From Mycoplasmataceae bacterium (GTDB lineage: Bacteria > Bacillota_I > Bacilli_A > Mycoplasmatales > Mycoplasmoidaceae), in the NCBI GenBank assembly GCA_031260145.1, contig JAIRKL010000005.1:1-50691 (forward strand): a stretch of 50,691 nucleotides of DNA. Direction: 5' to 3'. Below the pieces are notes generated by a model that saw only the letters and a list, made by a program, of their open reading frames with translations, was not told the DNA's origin and did no database searches. A program made the position numbers and the translations under genes. This document shows, piece after piece, positions 33,419 to 43,990 of this stretch (its first letter is position 1; every line of letters begins with the position of its first letter).

Positions 33419-33751
33419 TGTTGAATTAAGTTCATATATCCTTATTTTTTTAACCTTAGATTCATTAATCTTGCAAACTATAAAAGTAAGAAGAAGAATA
33501 AATAATGGGATGGAAAAACCAAGCATTCATTTTGGTATCTTGTGAAGAGAATTAAAGGGAATATTCAAAGAAAAACAAACAATTAAAAAAACAAGAACAA
33601 TAGTACAAAAAACTAAAATACAAGAAGATGCTATACAATGGTACACATTTTCTTTAAAATATCGAGTTGAAGATCAAAAAAACTTTATATTTTTTGTACC
33701 ATGTGTTCTTTTATCTCCTATAATACTTCCTTTTTTTAATAATTTTGCCAT
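33383..33751 (-). CDS. Small two-helix membrane protein linked to the virB4-like gene
   Basis: A 122-aa protein with UGA Trp codons. Its ATG overlaps the virB4 stop by one base (TAATG), so translation is coupled. Two membrane helices are visible, IASSCILVFCTIVLVFLIV (about residues 40-60) and MLGFSIPLFILLLTFIV (about 75-93), with basic ends. The size and topology recall VirB3/PrgI-like subunits, but the canonical position is before virB4, not after. Its coupling to virB4 suggests it belongs to the same complex. Its 3' end overlaps the SpoU gene. Confidence 0.65.
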
Positions 33752-36666
33752 TATTTTTTAATGCTTTTTTGAACTTGTTCGGAAACTTGTTCTTGTGAAA
33801 GATTAGAATTTAAATTCTTTAATGTTGAAACATCGATCGTTTTTGCTTTAATTTGTTTTCTTAAAGCTTCATCAACATTGTATTTTTGTTCCTCCACTTG
33901 TTCCTTATAAATTGGTTCTAAATCAACTTCTCATATCTCTTTTCAAAAAGAAATATCAAATTGGATTCGATATCTATCATACGCTGTCATAACAAGTAAC
34001 GATTTTCCTCTTCCAGCTCTTGTTATGAAATTTCTTTCACTTAATGATAATGGATTTCCAGAACCTTCAAGCATTTGAACTAAGAATAATACATCTTCCT
34101 CACCAGTTGTGAAGAAGAAGTTATATTGACTCATTGTAAAGATTGATTCATAATATTGAGTTTTTTTCGGATCATTGCCAGCACGAATAGAGTTAAAGTT
34201 TTGGTTAATAAGGTTTAAAGCACCGCCAAATGATCTGTCTACACGAGCAAACTCATCAAGACGAGCTAAGACTCCATCAATATCATGAATTAAGTGAAGT
34301 TCATCAATATATAAAGAGACTTTCTTATTAGCATATAAAAAAGTTGATGCAACACGAATAATATTAATTGTTCAAACAGCCAAAATGTTTTTATTTCCAT
34401 AATTTAATGCTATATCACGAACAATTAAATTTCACATTCTGTTTGTTGTTCAATCAATGTTTGAATAATTATTAAATAATGGTGCGGAAATACCAACAGC
34501 ATGTTCTTTCATTAAAACTATTAATTTATTAAATGCAGATTTTGTTTCAGGAACTGTTTCAGAATTGTATCTTTTTACAGCTTCGTCATAGAAATCTTTC
34601 ATTAATGGGAAAGCTTTTTTAGAAATTTTTTCAAAATCAGAGACAATTGAAATTTTCTTTATTTTTTCATAAACATAAATTTGAACATCATTAAAGCACG
34701 AAAGAATAATTTTATCATCAGGTTTATTAACATCAAGAGAAAGCAAAATAGCTATTGATGTTAAATTAGCTTGATATTGTGCCAATAAAGGATTTTGTTT
34801 TGATTTATTAACACTTCCTTCTTCTGCGGGAACAATTAAAACATCAAAGATATTAATATAAGATGCATCTTTATCATTTGCACCTATTAATAAATTTTGC
34901 CCTCCAAGGTTTTTTGTCATAATATCGCGTTCAGGTTTTGGGTCAATAGAGATTATGAATTTATTATCTAATCTATCACTAACAATATCAATATCCGCTG
35001 TATATGATTTACCAGAACCATTACGTCCTTGATAGAAACGATTAAATGAGTTGTACATTTCATTCTTTTTTCAATAATCATTGAAGAAAGGATTATAATC
35101 ACCAGTTGATTCATCAATTTCAAATCCTTTAAATCATGTGTTTTCTGTTGCAATAGATGCACGAGTAAAGAATGGATAACTTGCTCCTAATGACGTAGTA
35201 AGAAGTTTATGATCAATTGTTTGTCAAATGTATGTGTTCTTAATATAATCTCCAGAAGTATCAATTCTTGTTTTCTTTGAGAAAATAGATGTTTTTGTTT
35301 TTTGCAAGGTTGGAATATCATGAAGTCTTGTAGCAATAAAAGCATCTCTTTGTAAAAATCTGCAATCAAATGTGGTTCATCCAGTGCTAAACGAACCAAT
35401 TTGTTTAACATATTCATTTATAGCTCTTCTTAATTCCTTTCTTGTCGAAAATTGAAAAAGCACATAGAAGCAAGCATCTTTCATTTGAACATCACCATTA
35501 GCCAATGCAACTGTAACACCAGCAGCAAGATCTTTAATGTGGGAAATCTTTAATCTTTCTGCATCACTTGCTCGTTTTTTAAATCATTTTGTAGTCATAA
35601 TACTTTCACTAATTCCATCAAGTTTTTCCATATAACGAGAAGATTCCGTTGGACTCATTGGGGCAAAATCAGCAATTAATGAAAAATTAGTTGAATTAAA
35701 AATTCTACTAAGCCATCCTAATGTTGCACTTTCAGGTAAAGAATTAAAAGTTAGAAAAGATCCATATTGAAAAGTTCCATTTTTATTAGCTATTCTGATG
35801 ATATTTTTATCATATGTAAGATTCTTAACTTTCTTTGTTTTAAGATCATTAATATCAAAAGCGCCTAATCAAACAGTTTTCATTACTTGATCAATTTCAA
35901 CTGACAAAGCTGGTCTTATTTGTAAATGAGCATCAGAAATAGGAGAATATAAAATTCGATAAGTTTCTTCATTTTTATTAATACTAGGTCCTTGGATAAT
36001 AAGGAAATATCCTTGTTGTTTTAAATCCTCATCACTGTTAATTTCTGCAATTCTAGAAAGATATCTATTTTTAGCAAAATTAATTCCATAATGGTTAATA
36101 TTTTCTTCATCAATAGGAAATTTTTTAACAGGAATTGTATAAGTAATTCTCGCAGAAACAAGTTTAAAACGAATGTTAGCACTAAAAAAACCAGTAAGAT
36201 TATCAACTATATTTTCAATTTGCACATCAGAAAGTAAGGAAGCATCAAAACCTTCAATTCGATAAATACTTAAAACTCCTTCATTTCCCTGACTTTTAAA
36301 ATGAAGATGGTTTTGTTTTACTTCTTTAATACATTCCAAAGCATCTAATTCAATAGGGTTAAATGACTTTTTTTTAAATGAAAATTTAATTCATCTTCAA
36401 ACTCTTCAACGAAATTTTCCTTGTGATTTTGATTGTAAAAAAGCAAGAGCAGCAGAAAAACAAAAAATCGGAGAAGAATATAAAGCTCTTCATAAAAAAG
36501 CAAATTGTGAATCTCCAATAGTTGGGACAGGAATATTAGATAAAATAATGGGTAGACATATTATTATTCCTGAAAAAAATCAAATTCAATCATATATTGA
36601 AACATCACCCATATTTTCAATATAACGTGCTGATTTCGGATTTATAAGTTTTATATCATCAATCAT
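33751..36666 (-). CDS. VirB4/TraE-like conjugation ATPase with fused membrane N-terminus
   Basis: A 971-aa protein starting at ATG 36666, with many UGA Trp codons. Residues of about 25-70 contain two hydrophobic helices (FFSGIIICLPIIL, IFCFSAALAFL) followed by a basic patch, like VirB3/PrgI proteins fused to or preceding VirB4. The Walker A motif is GRNGSGKS (547-554), followed by IISIDPKPERDI. The Walker B motif is VSLYIDELHLI (D788, E789). LINQNFNSIRAG and FFFTTGEEDVLFLVQML fit the C-terminal motifs of VirB4/TrbE ATPases. It corresponds in kind to the conjugal transfer ATPase of mycoplasma ICEs (Mbov_0397-type). It powers assembly or transport at the inner membrane. It is convergent with the VirB6-like and SpoU genes. 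Confidence 0.85.
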
Positions 36667-36813
36667 TTATATGAATATTATAATTTTAATATTTTAAAAA
36701 TTATTATTTTTTTTATTTTTTAAAACTATATTAATTATTTATATAAAAATAATAGAAATTTACGAAAAAAAGTAGAAAGCTTAATAAAATTTAATAAACT
36801 CAGAAGAATAAAA

Positions 36814-36889
36814 TGGCGGTCCCAACGGGAGTCAAACCCGTATCGCCCGCGTGACAGGCGGGCATAATAAATCGCTATACTATAGGACC
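36814..36889 (-). tRNA. tRNA-Asp (GUC)
   Basis: The acceptor GGTCCTA pairs with TGGGACC (one U-G), followed by G and CCA. The anticodon loop CTGTCAC gives GUC. Confidence 0.94.
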
Positions 36890-36941
36890 TATTTGTTTTT
36901 AAAGAACACTAACTTGGTTTAAAGGTTTTCCTTCCTTAAAA

Positions 36942-37018
36942 TGGTTGCGGAAATTGGATTCGAACCAATGACCTTCAGGTTATGAGCCTGACGAGCTAAC
37001 CGACTGCTCCATTCCGCG
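36942..37018 (-). tRNA. Initiator tRNA-fMet (CAU)
   Basis: The minus strand starts CGCGGAATGGAGCAG and ends TTCCGCA-A-CCA. The unpaired C1-A72 is the hallmark of bacterial initiators. The anticodon loop CTCATAA gives CAU. Confidence 0.94.
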
Positions 37019-37021
37019 GTA

Positions 37022-37112
37022 TGGCGGATGCTGAGAGATTCGAACTCCCGCGCGGCTTGCACCGCCTCTCGGTTTTCAAGACCGAACCCTTCAACCACTT
37101 GGGTAAGCATCC
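37022..37112 (-). tRNA. tRNA-Ser (UGA)
   Basis: The acceptor GGATGCT pairs with AGCATCC, followed by G and CCA. The anticodon loop CTTGAAA gives UGA. A long variable arm, GCGGTGCAAGCCGC, is present, as expected for Ser. It is four bases from tRNA-fMet. Confidence 0.95.
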
Positions 37113-37189
37113 AACAAAATGGACTTAGTTGATAAATAAGTAAGAAGTCCTGTCACTACTTATTAAAAATATTATATTTTTATTTACTA

Positions 37190-37993
37190 TTAAATATGAA
37201 TTAAGCCATATCTTACAATAGTTACAGAAGAAGGAAAAGCGTATTCTTCTATAATTGTGCTTTCATAAACTCTTATTTCACCAGAAAGATTTGTATTTAG
37301 AAAAGCACATCATCTTATTGTTTTAACAGATTTTGGAATTTTTATTGGTTGCATTAAAGAAAAACAATTTTGAAAAGAACAAGTGCCTATTTCTTCTAAA
37401 TCTTCATTAAATGAAATAAATTCTAATTCATCGCATCCAAAAAAACTATCAATACTTGTTTTTTTAAGCAAGGAAGGAAAAATAATTTTTTTAATTTTTG
37501 TTTGTACAAAAGCGGCTTTTCGAATTTCATTTATGCTTTTTCCAAATATGATTTCTTTTATACCTTGTTGATTTCAAAAAGCATATTCGCCAATGGAAAT
37601 TATTGTATCATTAATTATTAAAGTTCCTCTTACATCGTTTCCATAAAATGAATCAAAAGCACTATTATTAATCTTTTTTAGTGGATATACATTTTTGCCT
37701 ATTTTAACAAAATCAGGAATAATTAAATTATTAGCAAAATAGTTTTGATTTTCACTTTTTATTAATGAAGAATCATCAATTCCATCATTATCTGTATCAT
37801 AAGTTTCGCATTCTAATGAACCCGATATATAACCTTTTCAGTTTGTTCCATTAACATTACCTATATAGTTTGTAATATTTGTATGTTTTAAATCATAACT
37901 GCATGTAGTTAAAAAAAATAAGGGTGAAAGCACACATATCCCAAATAGAGGAATCATTATGTATGAAAAAATAGATAAATTCGACTTTTTCAC
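37190..37993 (-). CDS. BspA-type leucine-rich-repeat lipoprotein
   Basis: A 267-aa protein with a GTG start (37993), chosen because it restores a KK-type signal peptide ending in lipobox FFLTTC (Cys31). The next ATG would cut the signal. A D-T-D-N-D-G-I-D-D loop (66-74) precedes the repeats, as in the LRR lipoprotein at 17895. Five or six LRR_5 units follow: TLIINDTIISIGEYAFWNQ, EIIFGKSINEIRKAAF, IIFPSLLKKTSIDSFFG, FISFNEDLEEIGTCSFQN and IKIPKSVKTIRWCAF. It is a probable surface-exposed ligand-binding protein. Unlike its relatives, it has no poly(A) tract upstream. Confidence 0.8.
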
Positions 37994-38119
37994 TTAATTA
38001 ACTAATAACTAAGGAAAATTAAAATCTAGAGTGTGATTAATTTACTAATTAAGTTGCTAGATACTTAAAAAAACATTTCGAAATCGAAATACAAATTTAA
38101 AGACATAAATATATGAATG

Positions 38120-41100
38120 TTATTTATTTGTAGAAATAGTTAAAGTAGCAGTAGCAGTGTTTGAATCGCTTATGATAACTGGTCTAATTTTAACAACTGG
38201 TGGTTTTGGAATTATTCTTTTAGCATCAGGTTGAGTTATAGAAGAATGAACAGAACTTTGTGTTGAAGAAGAAGCTAATTTTCTTTCAAGTTCTAGCATA
38301 TTTTTTTGATACCCTGTTTTATATTCAAGATTATCAAGTGTTTGTCATCCACAAGACCAGCCATCTCATTGTTTTGTGCCATCTAAATTTCCTTTCAAAG
38401 AATCTATTACTCTACTTCGTTCTTTCAATACTTCAATATTAGTTATGTCAAATTTGGTATATGTATTCCCTTCTGCTTTTTGAGCAGATGTTGAAGGAGT
38501 AATTAAAAGAGTGTCAGAATGTAATCTTCAATGACTTCCATTTGAATAAGGAGTTAACACTTCTAATTCAATAGGTTTTGAAGAAGTAGCATCATTTAGT
38601 GTTAAAGAAGCAAAAGGATTAAATCCTCCTGATTGACATACCCCTCTTTTAAGTATTTCAGAAAAAGTTCCCACATTTTTAAGATTTTCTGCAAAATTTG
38701 GACATGCTAACATAAAATGCCTATTAGTATCTTTTTCGACAAAAATATATTCATTGTATGCAGTTGGATCACGAGTAAGAGGAATTAATGTATAACAAGG
38801 AGAATTTTGAAGATAGTATAACATTTCTTGCATTTCAGCTCTAATTCTATCTCCTCAACATTGAACATTATGTTCTCGAGAATATCAATTAGGTTTATGT
38901 TTATAAGTATCAAGTCTTAAATGCCTTGGAACTTTTGGAAATACACCACATTCATATTCACAAGTTTTAATAGGTGTATCGCATGGAACACCAGCATGTC
39001 AAGTGCCATTGCTTTCTCCAACTTCATAAGAAATAGGAGCAACATGTTTTTTTAATCGATTATCCTGAGAAAAATACAAATCTAAGTTTTCAGGTGGTAG
39101 TGAAATAAGAGAAGAAAAGTTTGGTGGTAGATGGGAAGGAACAATGGGAGTTTTAGTAAGAGGAATTGGAGAACTTTTAGTTACGCTGGGAGAGTTAGAA
39201 GAAGGTTGAGAAGAAATTAATGTGGAACTTATAGGTTTTTTTAAAGGAGTAGAAGTAATCAAAGAAGAAGGGGTTTGGGAAAGGGATGTTGTTTGTGTTA
39301 TTTGTCTTTCCGGAATTGAAAGATTTCAAGAAAATATTCTATTAAAATATTCTCTTGCATTCCTGTCTTCTTCACCCATATAACTTTTAAAACCAGTTAA
39401 ATATTCGATATTATCAAGAGTGTGCCAACCACAAGACCAGCTATCATTTTGTCTAGAACCATCTAAATTACCTTTTTGAGATAAAGAATCAACAATAAAT
39501 CTCTTTTCTTTTACAACTTCAAGAGTGAAAGAAGGAGGAGAAATTCTTATTGTATCCACTTGTAATCGTCAATGAGAATTATTTGAAAAAGGAGTAAAAA
39601 CTTGCACTTCAACAGGTAAAGGATTTGATAAATTAACTAATCGTTCAATTGCTAATTTTGGTGAAATATTTCTTACAAGTTGATTTGAAAACCCAACAGA
39701 ATTAGTATTTTGAAGAGTAGTAGGACTATTGAACATAAAATGCTTATTAGTGTTTTCTTCAATAAAAACAAAATCATCAAAACTAGGTTGAGAAGATCTA
39801 TTAATTTGGATAGCTTTGTATTTTGAACTTAATCTTAAAAACTCCGACATTTCAATCATTTCACGTCCAATTCTATCTGCTCATGCTTGCGAATGTTGAA
39901 ATTCTGCAAGTCTCAAATGTCTAGGAGTTTTTGAAAAAACACCACATTGAAATTGATCAGAAGGAGGATCAATACGAGGAGGTTCTCCAAATTCCTTTAT
40001 TTTAACAGGTGTCGCAATTTCCGTTTTTAAATGTTTCTCTATTCTGCTTAAAGGGTTAGCAAATTTAAAAAGACTCTCAATTTTATCAAGAAGGCCAATA
40101 CTTTTTTCTTCAACGAGACATTCATGTATTTTAAGTTTTAATAATTCAATATTATCAATTTTACCAGTTGAAGAATCAAGAGAAGGAACAGCTTCAAAAA
40201 TATTTAGTTCTCATTTTTCTTGTTCTTGCGGATTTTTGAAAGCGGGCATTATAAAAGTTATTTTAGGTTCAGAACATTCAAAAATATGTGTAGGATCACA
40301 GTTTTTTAATTTTTCTTCTATTTGATGAAAAAAAACTATTGTATCATTTTTTTCAACTGAATCACAAAAAATGTAACATTGCCCAGTTTGTTTGCTTACA
40401 AACATTTTTATTTTATTTTGTTCGGAAGGATTTAAATTTAAAACATAAGCAGTATAATCTTCATGTTTTTGTTCGAGAAAATAAATCATTTCTTTTATTT
40501 GGTCATTGACAAAGGAAGAATCTTGTGTAATCATTTCAAATTCATTTAAACGTTGTATACGTGGTTTTTCACAAAAAACCCTTGGTTTTGGAATAGAAGT
40601 TGGCAATACTTTTTGTTCTACTAAAGTTAAAGTTTGTGCAGATAAAAGATCATAACTTCCAAGAACAGTTAAAATTTCGGAAGTTCTTTTTGAAGTAATT
40701 TCAACAGAAATTTCATCTATTGCTTTACTTTTTTCTTTTCCCTCTTGAATAAGAGCAGAATCTGTTTCTAAGGATTCAAATTGTTTTCTTCAAAAATGAA
40801 AATATTTTTGTACATCTTCTTCGAGAATTTCTGGAAAAGTTCGAAAAAGATTAGCTAATCCTTCACTTTTATCAATAAAATCAGAAAGGTATAAACCTTT
40901 AACATTTCTATCGGATGCAAGATCAATTGGCAAAAAAGGTGTAATAGTATCATTGAGTTTATCACTATTTTTTTCTTGTAAAGTTCTTTGATACAAAGTT
41001 ATTTGTTGTTCTAAGATTTCTGGATATTGTTCAAAAAAAGCAAGGATACAAAAAGAAGCCTGATTTCTTTTTTCTTTTATTTGTGAAATCTTTTCTTGGA

Positions 41101-42076
41101 TGTTTTGTCTTACAACTTGAGTTTTAGAACTATTTTTTCTTTTTTCTACATGATATTTAATATCTTCTAATATTTGATTTCCTTTTCTAACATTTTCATT
41201 AGAAAACCTTTGAATATCTTTGGGTAGTTTATTATAAAATTCTTTTAATTTTTCTTTTAATTTTTCTTCTCTTCATTTATGTCATCTTCCAACTAAACTA
41301 CGATTAACTTCCTTCATTAATGTTCGTTTTTGTTCTTTTAAATTATTAAGTTGAATTTTTAATTCTTTTGAAGAATCATTAAGTCTTTGCATTTCTAATT
41401 TTCGACGTTCATCAAGAAAAGAAAAATTTAAATTAAGATAATTTTCATCATGTTTTGCAAAGGTTTCAAGATGTAATGCTTGTTGAATATGTTCTTTGGA
41501 AGGTTTAAATCCTAAATGTTGTTCAAAAATTTTTCTACATTTTTTTTCTTCATCAGAACAATTAGTTAAACTTCTATAAACCTTTTTGCCATTAAAAGTT
41601 TGAAAATACAAGTTTTCCAATGGAATAGGCAAGAAAAGTGAAGAAACTGAAAGAATTCTTTGCGATAAAGAATATTTTGATGTTTTTAAATTTCCAAGAA
41701 CTTTTTGATGCAATGAAACATTTTCAATAAGTGTTTTAAATCTTTGTTGCTCTTCCTGATTTTCAAAACCTTGATTAGAAACAGAAACACTTATTCTTTC
41801 AAAAGTTCTTTCAAATATTAAAATAGCTTTTTTAGCAAATTCATTACTAACTAATGATTTATCTGTTGTTAAAACAAAGGAGAAAAGTCTAGTTAGAACT
41901 TTTTCTGGTAAAAAATCTTGTCTAATTAAAAATTCAAGAAATTTAGACATTTCTTCTTCAGAAAATTCTGATATAACATTTCCAGAATAAATGTTTTGTT
42001 CAGTTTTATATAGTAATATTGTTAAATCGATTGTTTTAACAAGAACTTCTAAAATTCTGGAGGATTTTAAATTCAT
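38120..42076 (-). CDS. Protein (1318 aa) with three tandem Ulp1/C48-like cysteine protease modules, the first degenerate
   Basis: One frame with UGA as Trp; no signal peptide. Residues 1-480 are helical and Lys/Glu-rich. Three related modules follow. Copies two and three begin CGVF.K.PRHLRL and carry a CE-clan triad: copy two has H835 (SHWRL), D863 (VDSL), Q876 and C882 (QNDSWSCGW); copy three has H1182, D1225 (IDSL), Q1236 and C1242 (QWDGWSCGW). Copy one (about 500-640) keeps FVSKQTGQCYIF and the Trp, but has Lys (621) for His and lacks the DSL and SCG part. A Ser/Pro/Thr linker separates copies two and three. CE-clan enzymes remove SUMO, ubiquitin or Nedd8, or act as acetyltransferases on eukaryotic proteins. 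I infer a host-directed effector. Confidence 0.8.
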
Positions 42077-42113
42077 ATTAATATTAGTATTTTATTACTT
42101 AATACCAAACATT

Positions 42114-42119
42114 ATTATA
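42114..42119 (-). promoter_or_regulatory. -10 box for the protease-like giant gene
   Basis: TATAAT on the minus strand, 37 nt before the ATG at 42076. The gene is divergent from the lipoprotein at 42184. Confidence 0.45.
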
Positions 42120-42166
42120 TAAATAATAAATTGCGAAAAAAGTTACCTTTTTTATGTAAATTAATG

Positions 42167-42172
42167 TATAAC
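42167..42172 (+). promoter_or_regulatory. Extended -10 box for the NlpC/P60-like lipoprotein
   Basis: TATAAC preceded by TG, 11 nt before the ATG at 42184. A near-leaderless transcript is implied. Confidence 0.45.
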
Positions 42173-42183
42173 ATAATCAGTAA

Positions 42184-43808
42184 ATGAAAAAGAATTTTCT
42201 TTTTATTTTTAAAGTTTTTTCTCCTTTAATATGTTTAACTCCTTTTGTTGCTTCATTAACAAGTTGTGCTAAAAACACAAAAAATGATATTGATAATAGT
42301 AGTGTTGTTGTAAAAAATCAATATACTGATACAAAATATTGTTCTTGAGCTTTTAATAATGCTTCTAATTTTTTAAAATCAATCATTGGTTCTATTCTTC
42401 CTGAACAAAAAATGAATGAATATACAAATGAAATAAATTTATTGATTCATTCTTTTTCAAACTCCATTTCTGACAAGGATTTGAAAAATTTTATTTTAAG
42501 TTTTGAAATTAATAAAGATTTTTTATTAGATTTTACTAAATTCTTGGAAAAATTATTAAATGAATTGGTAGAATTTGGTGATTTTCTTTCAAATTTGCCT
42601 AATAAAGAAAAAATAGTAAATTTTGGTGATTATACAAAGGTTGATGTTATAAATCTTTATAAAAATATTTTTAAAAATAATGAAAAAGAAATTAATGAAT
42701 ATAAAAAAGAATTAATAAAAAATAATCAAACTCCTTTTTTATCAGTCCTTGATTCAGTATTTTCATTCTTCCACACACTAATTTCGAATATGGAAAAGAT
42801 GAAGCTTTCACTTATATCAAAGATACCTTTAATATAAAATTCTTCTTTAATGTTTTTGCGAAATACATCTTTTTATCATATTTTCAAATTCCTTCTGATG
42901 CTTTTATATCAAAGTATTTAAAATTTAACTTTTATTCAAATAATTATTTAAATGATATTATTATAAATACCTTAATTTCTTCTTTTCTTTCAAAAGCAGT
43001 TGAAATTTTACAAAACTATTTATCTGAAAAAACAACTATTGAGCAAGTAAAAAATGAAATTGTTGATATTATAAAAACATTTGAAATTTTCATTCCATCA
43101 ATTAATTTTGCAAGCAATAAAACAGAAATAGAAAATACAATAGAAAATACACTTATTCAAATCAAAAATACATATGAATCAATTCCTAATTTAATGTATG
43201 AAAATTTTGTTAATTCAATTAAGGATAGATGAGATACTGATCCTTTTGGGAATGCAACAAATGGTTTAAAAAGTGACATTGCTCTTTCGCATGTTTTTTC
43301 TTATGAAAATCCAATTTGAAAGAAAATAAAGAAAGGCGATATATTAGTTTACGGAATGCATAATAATAGTGCAACAATTGGACATATTGGTATATATGCT
43401 GGTGTAAAAATCTTAAGAGGAAAAGAAGTACATCTTGCCATTGAAGCAGGTAACGCTGGTGTTCAATATCAAGCTATTGATGATTCAAATATTGGAACGA
43501 ATTCAAATCCTAGTATTGAAATTTTTCAATATCCAGCTGAATTTAATAGAGAAAAAGTGATTGATTTTGCTACTTCTCAAATTGGATGTAATTACAATGT
43601 TCCAATAGTTCTATGTTTTGGTAATTACAACCAAATTTATGAAGAAAAAAAAGGTTCATGATTTTGTTCTGAAATAGTTCATACTTCTTACTTACAAGCA
43701 GGGATTGACATTAATCTATTTTTTGACAAGGATACATATTTTGATCCTGGTTGTACTCCAAGAAATATTTTAAGGTGATGTTTAAAAAATACAACCCAAA
43801 TTCATTAA
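42184..43808 (+). pseudogene. Lipoprotein with permuted NlpC/P60-like domain, broken by a frameshift
   Basis: The start ATG opens a signal peptide with lipobox SLTSC (Cys28). The first frame runs to TAA 42835-42837; coding texture changes frame near 42775 (FEYGKDEAFTYIKDTF...) and then runs on to 43808. Dropping one CA from CACACA near 42771-42778 would restore a single frame of about 540 codons. The C-terminal part has GDILVYGM, then GHIGIYAG with a His, and later WFCSEIVHTSYLQAG with a Cys. This His-before-Cys order is that of permuted papain-like NlpC/P60 (YiiX/YebB-type) hydrolases or acyltransferases. It may be a pseudogene, a contingency frameshift or an assembly error. Confidence 0.65.
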
Positions 43809-43862
43809 TTAAATTTTTTAAATTTAATATTATATCAATATTTTCTTAATACTTATTTTAAA

Positions 43863-43950
43863 TGGCGGAGACAAAGCGATTCGAACGCTTGACAGCTTAC
43901 GCCTCTAACACCTTTCCAAGATGCCCTCTTAACCACTTGAGTATGTCTCC
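43863..43950 (-). tRNA. tRNA-Ser (GGA)
   Basis: The acceptor GGAGACA pairs with TGTCTCC by symmetry (minus strand ends TTTGTCTCC-G-CCA). The anticodon loop TTGGAAA gives GGA, and a long variable arm is present. Its 5' end abuts a palindromic promoter at 43950-43969. Confidence 0.93.
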
Positions 43951-43969
43951 CTAATATAATTATATTAGG
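43950..43969. promoter_or_regulatory. Perfect 20-bp palindrome holding overlapping divergent TATAAT boxes
   Basis: CCTAATATAATTATATTAGG is its own reverse complement. It contains TATAAT on the plus strand (43955-43960), serving lysS 30 nt downstream, and on the minus strand (43959-43964), ending 8 nt before tRNA-Ser(GGA). It looks like a symmetric bidirectional promoter. Confidence 0.65.
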
Positions 43970-43990
43970 CACAATAAGTATTAAAACAAC

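Noticed and set aside
36919-37110. A 63-residue minus-strand protein
   Set aside because: It is a translation of the tRNA-fMet and tRNA-Ser genes.
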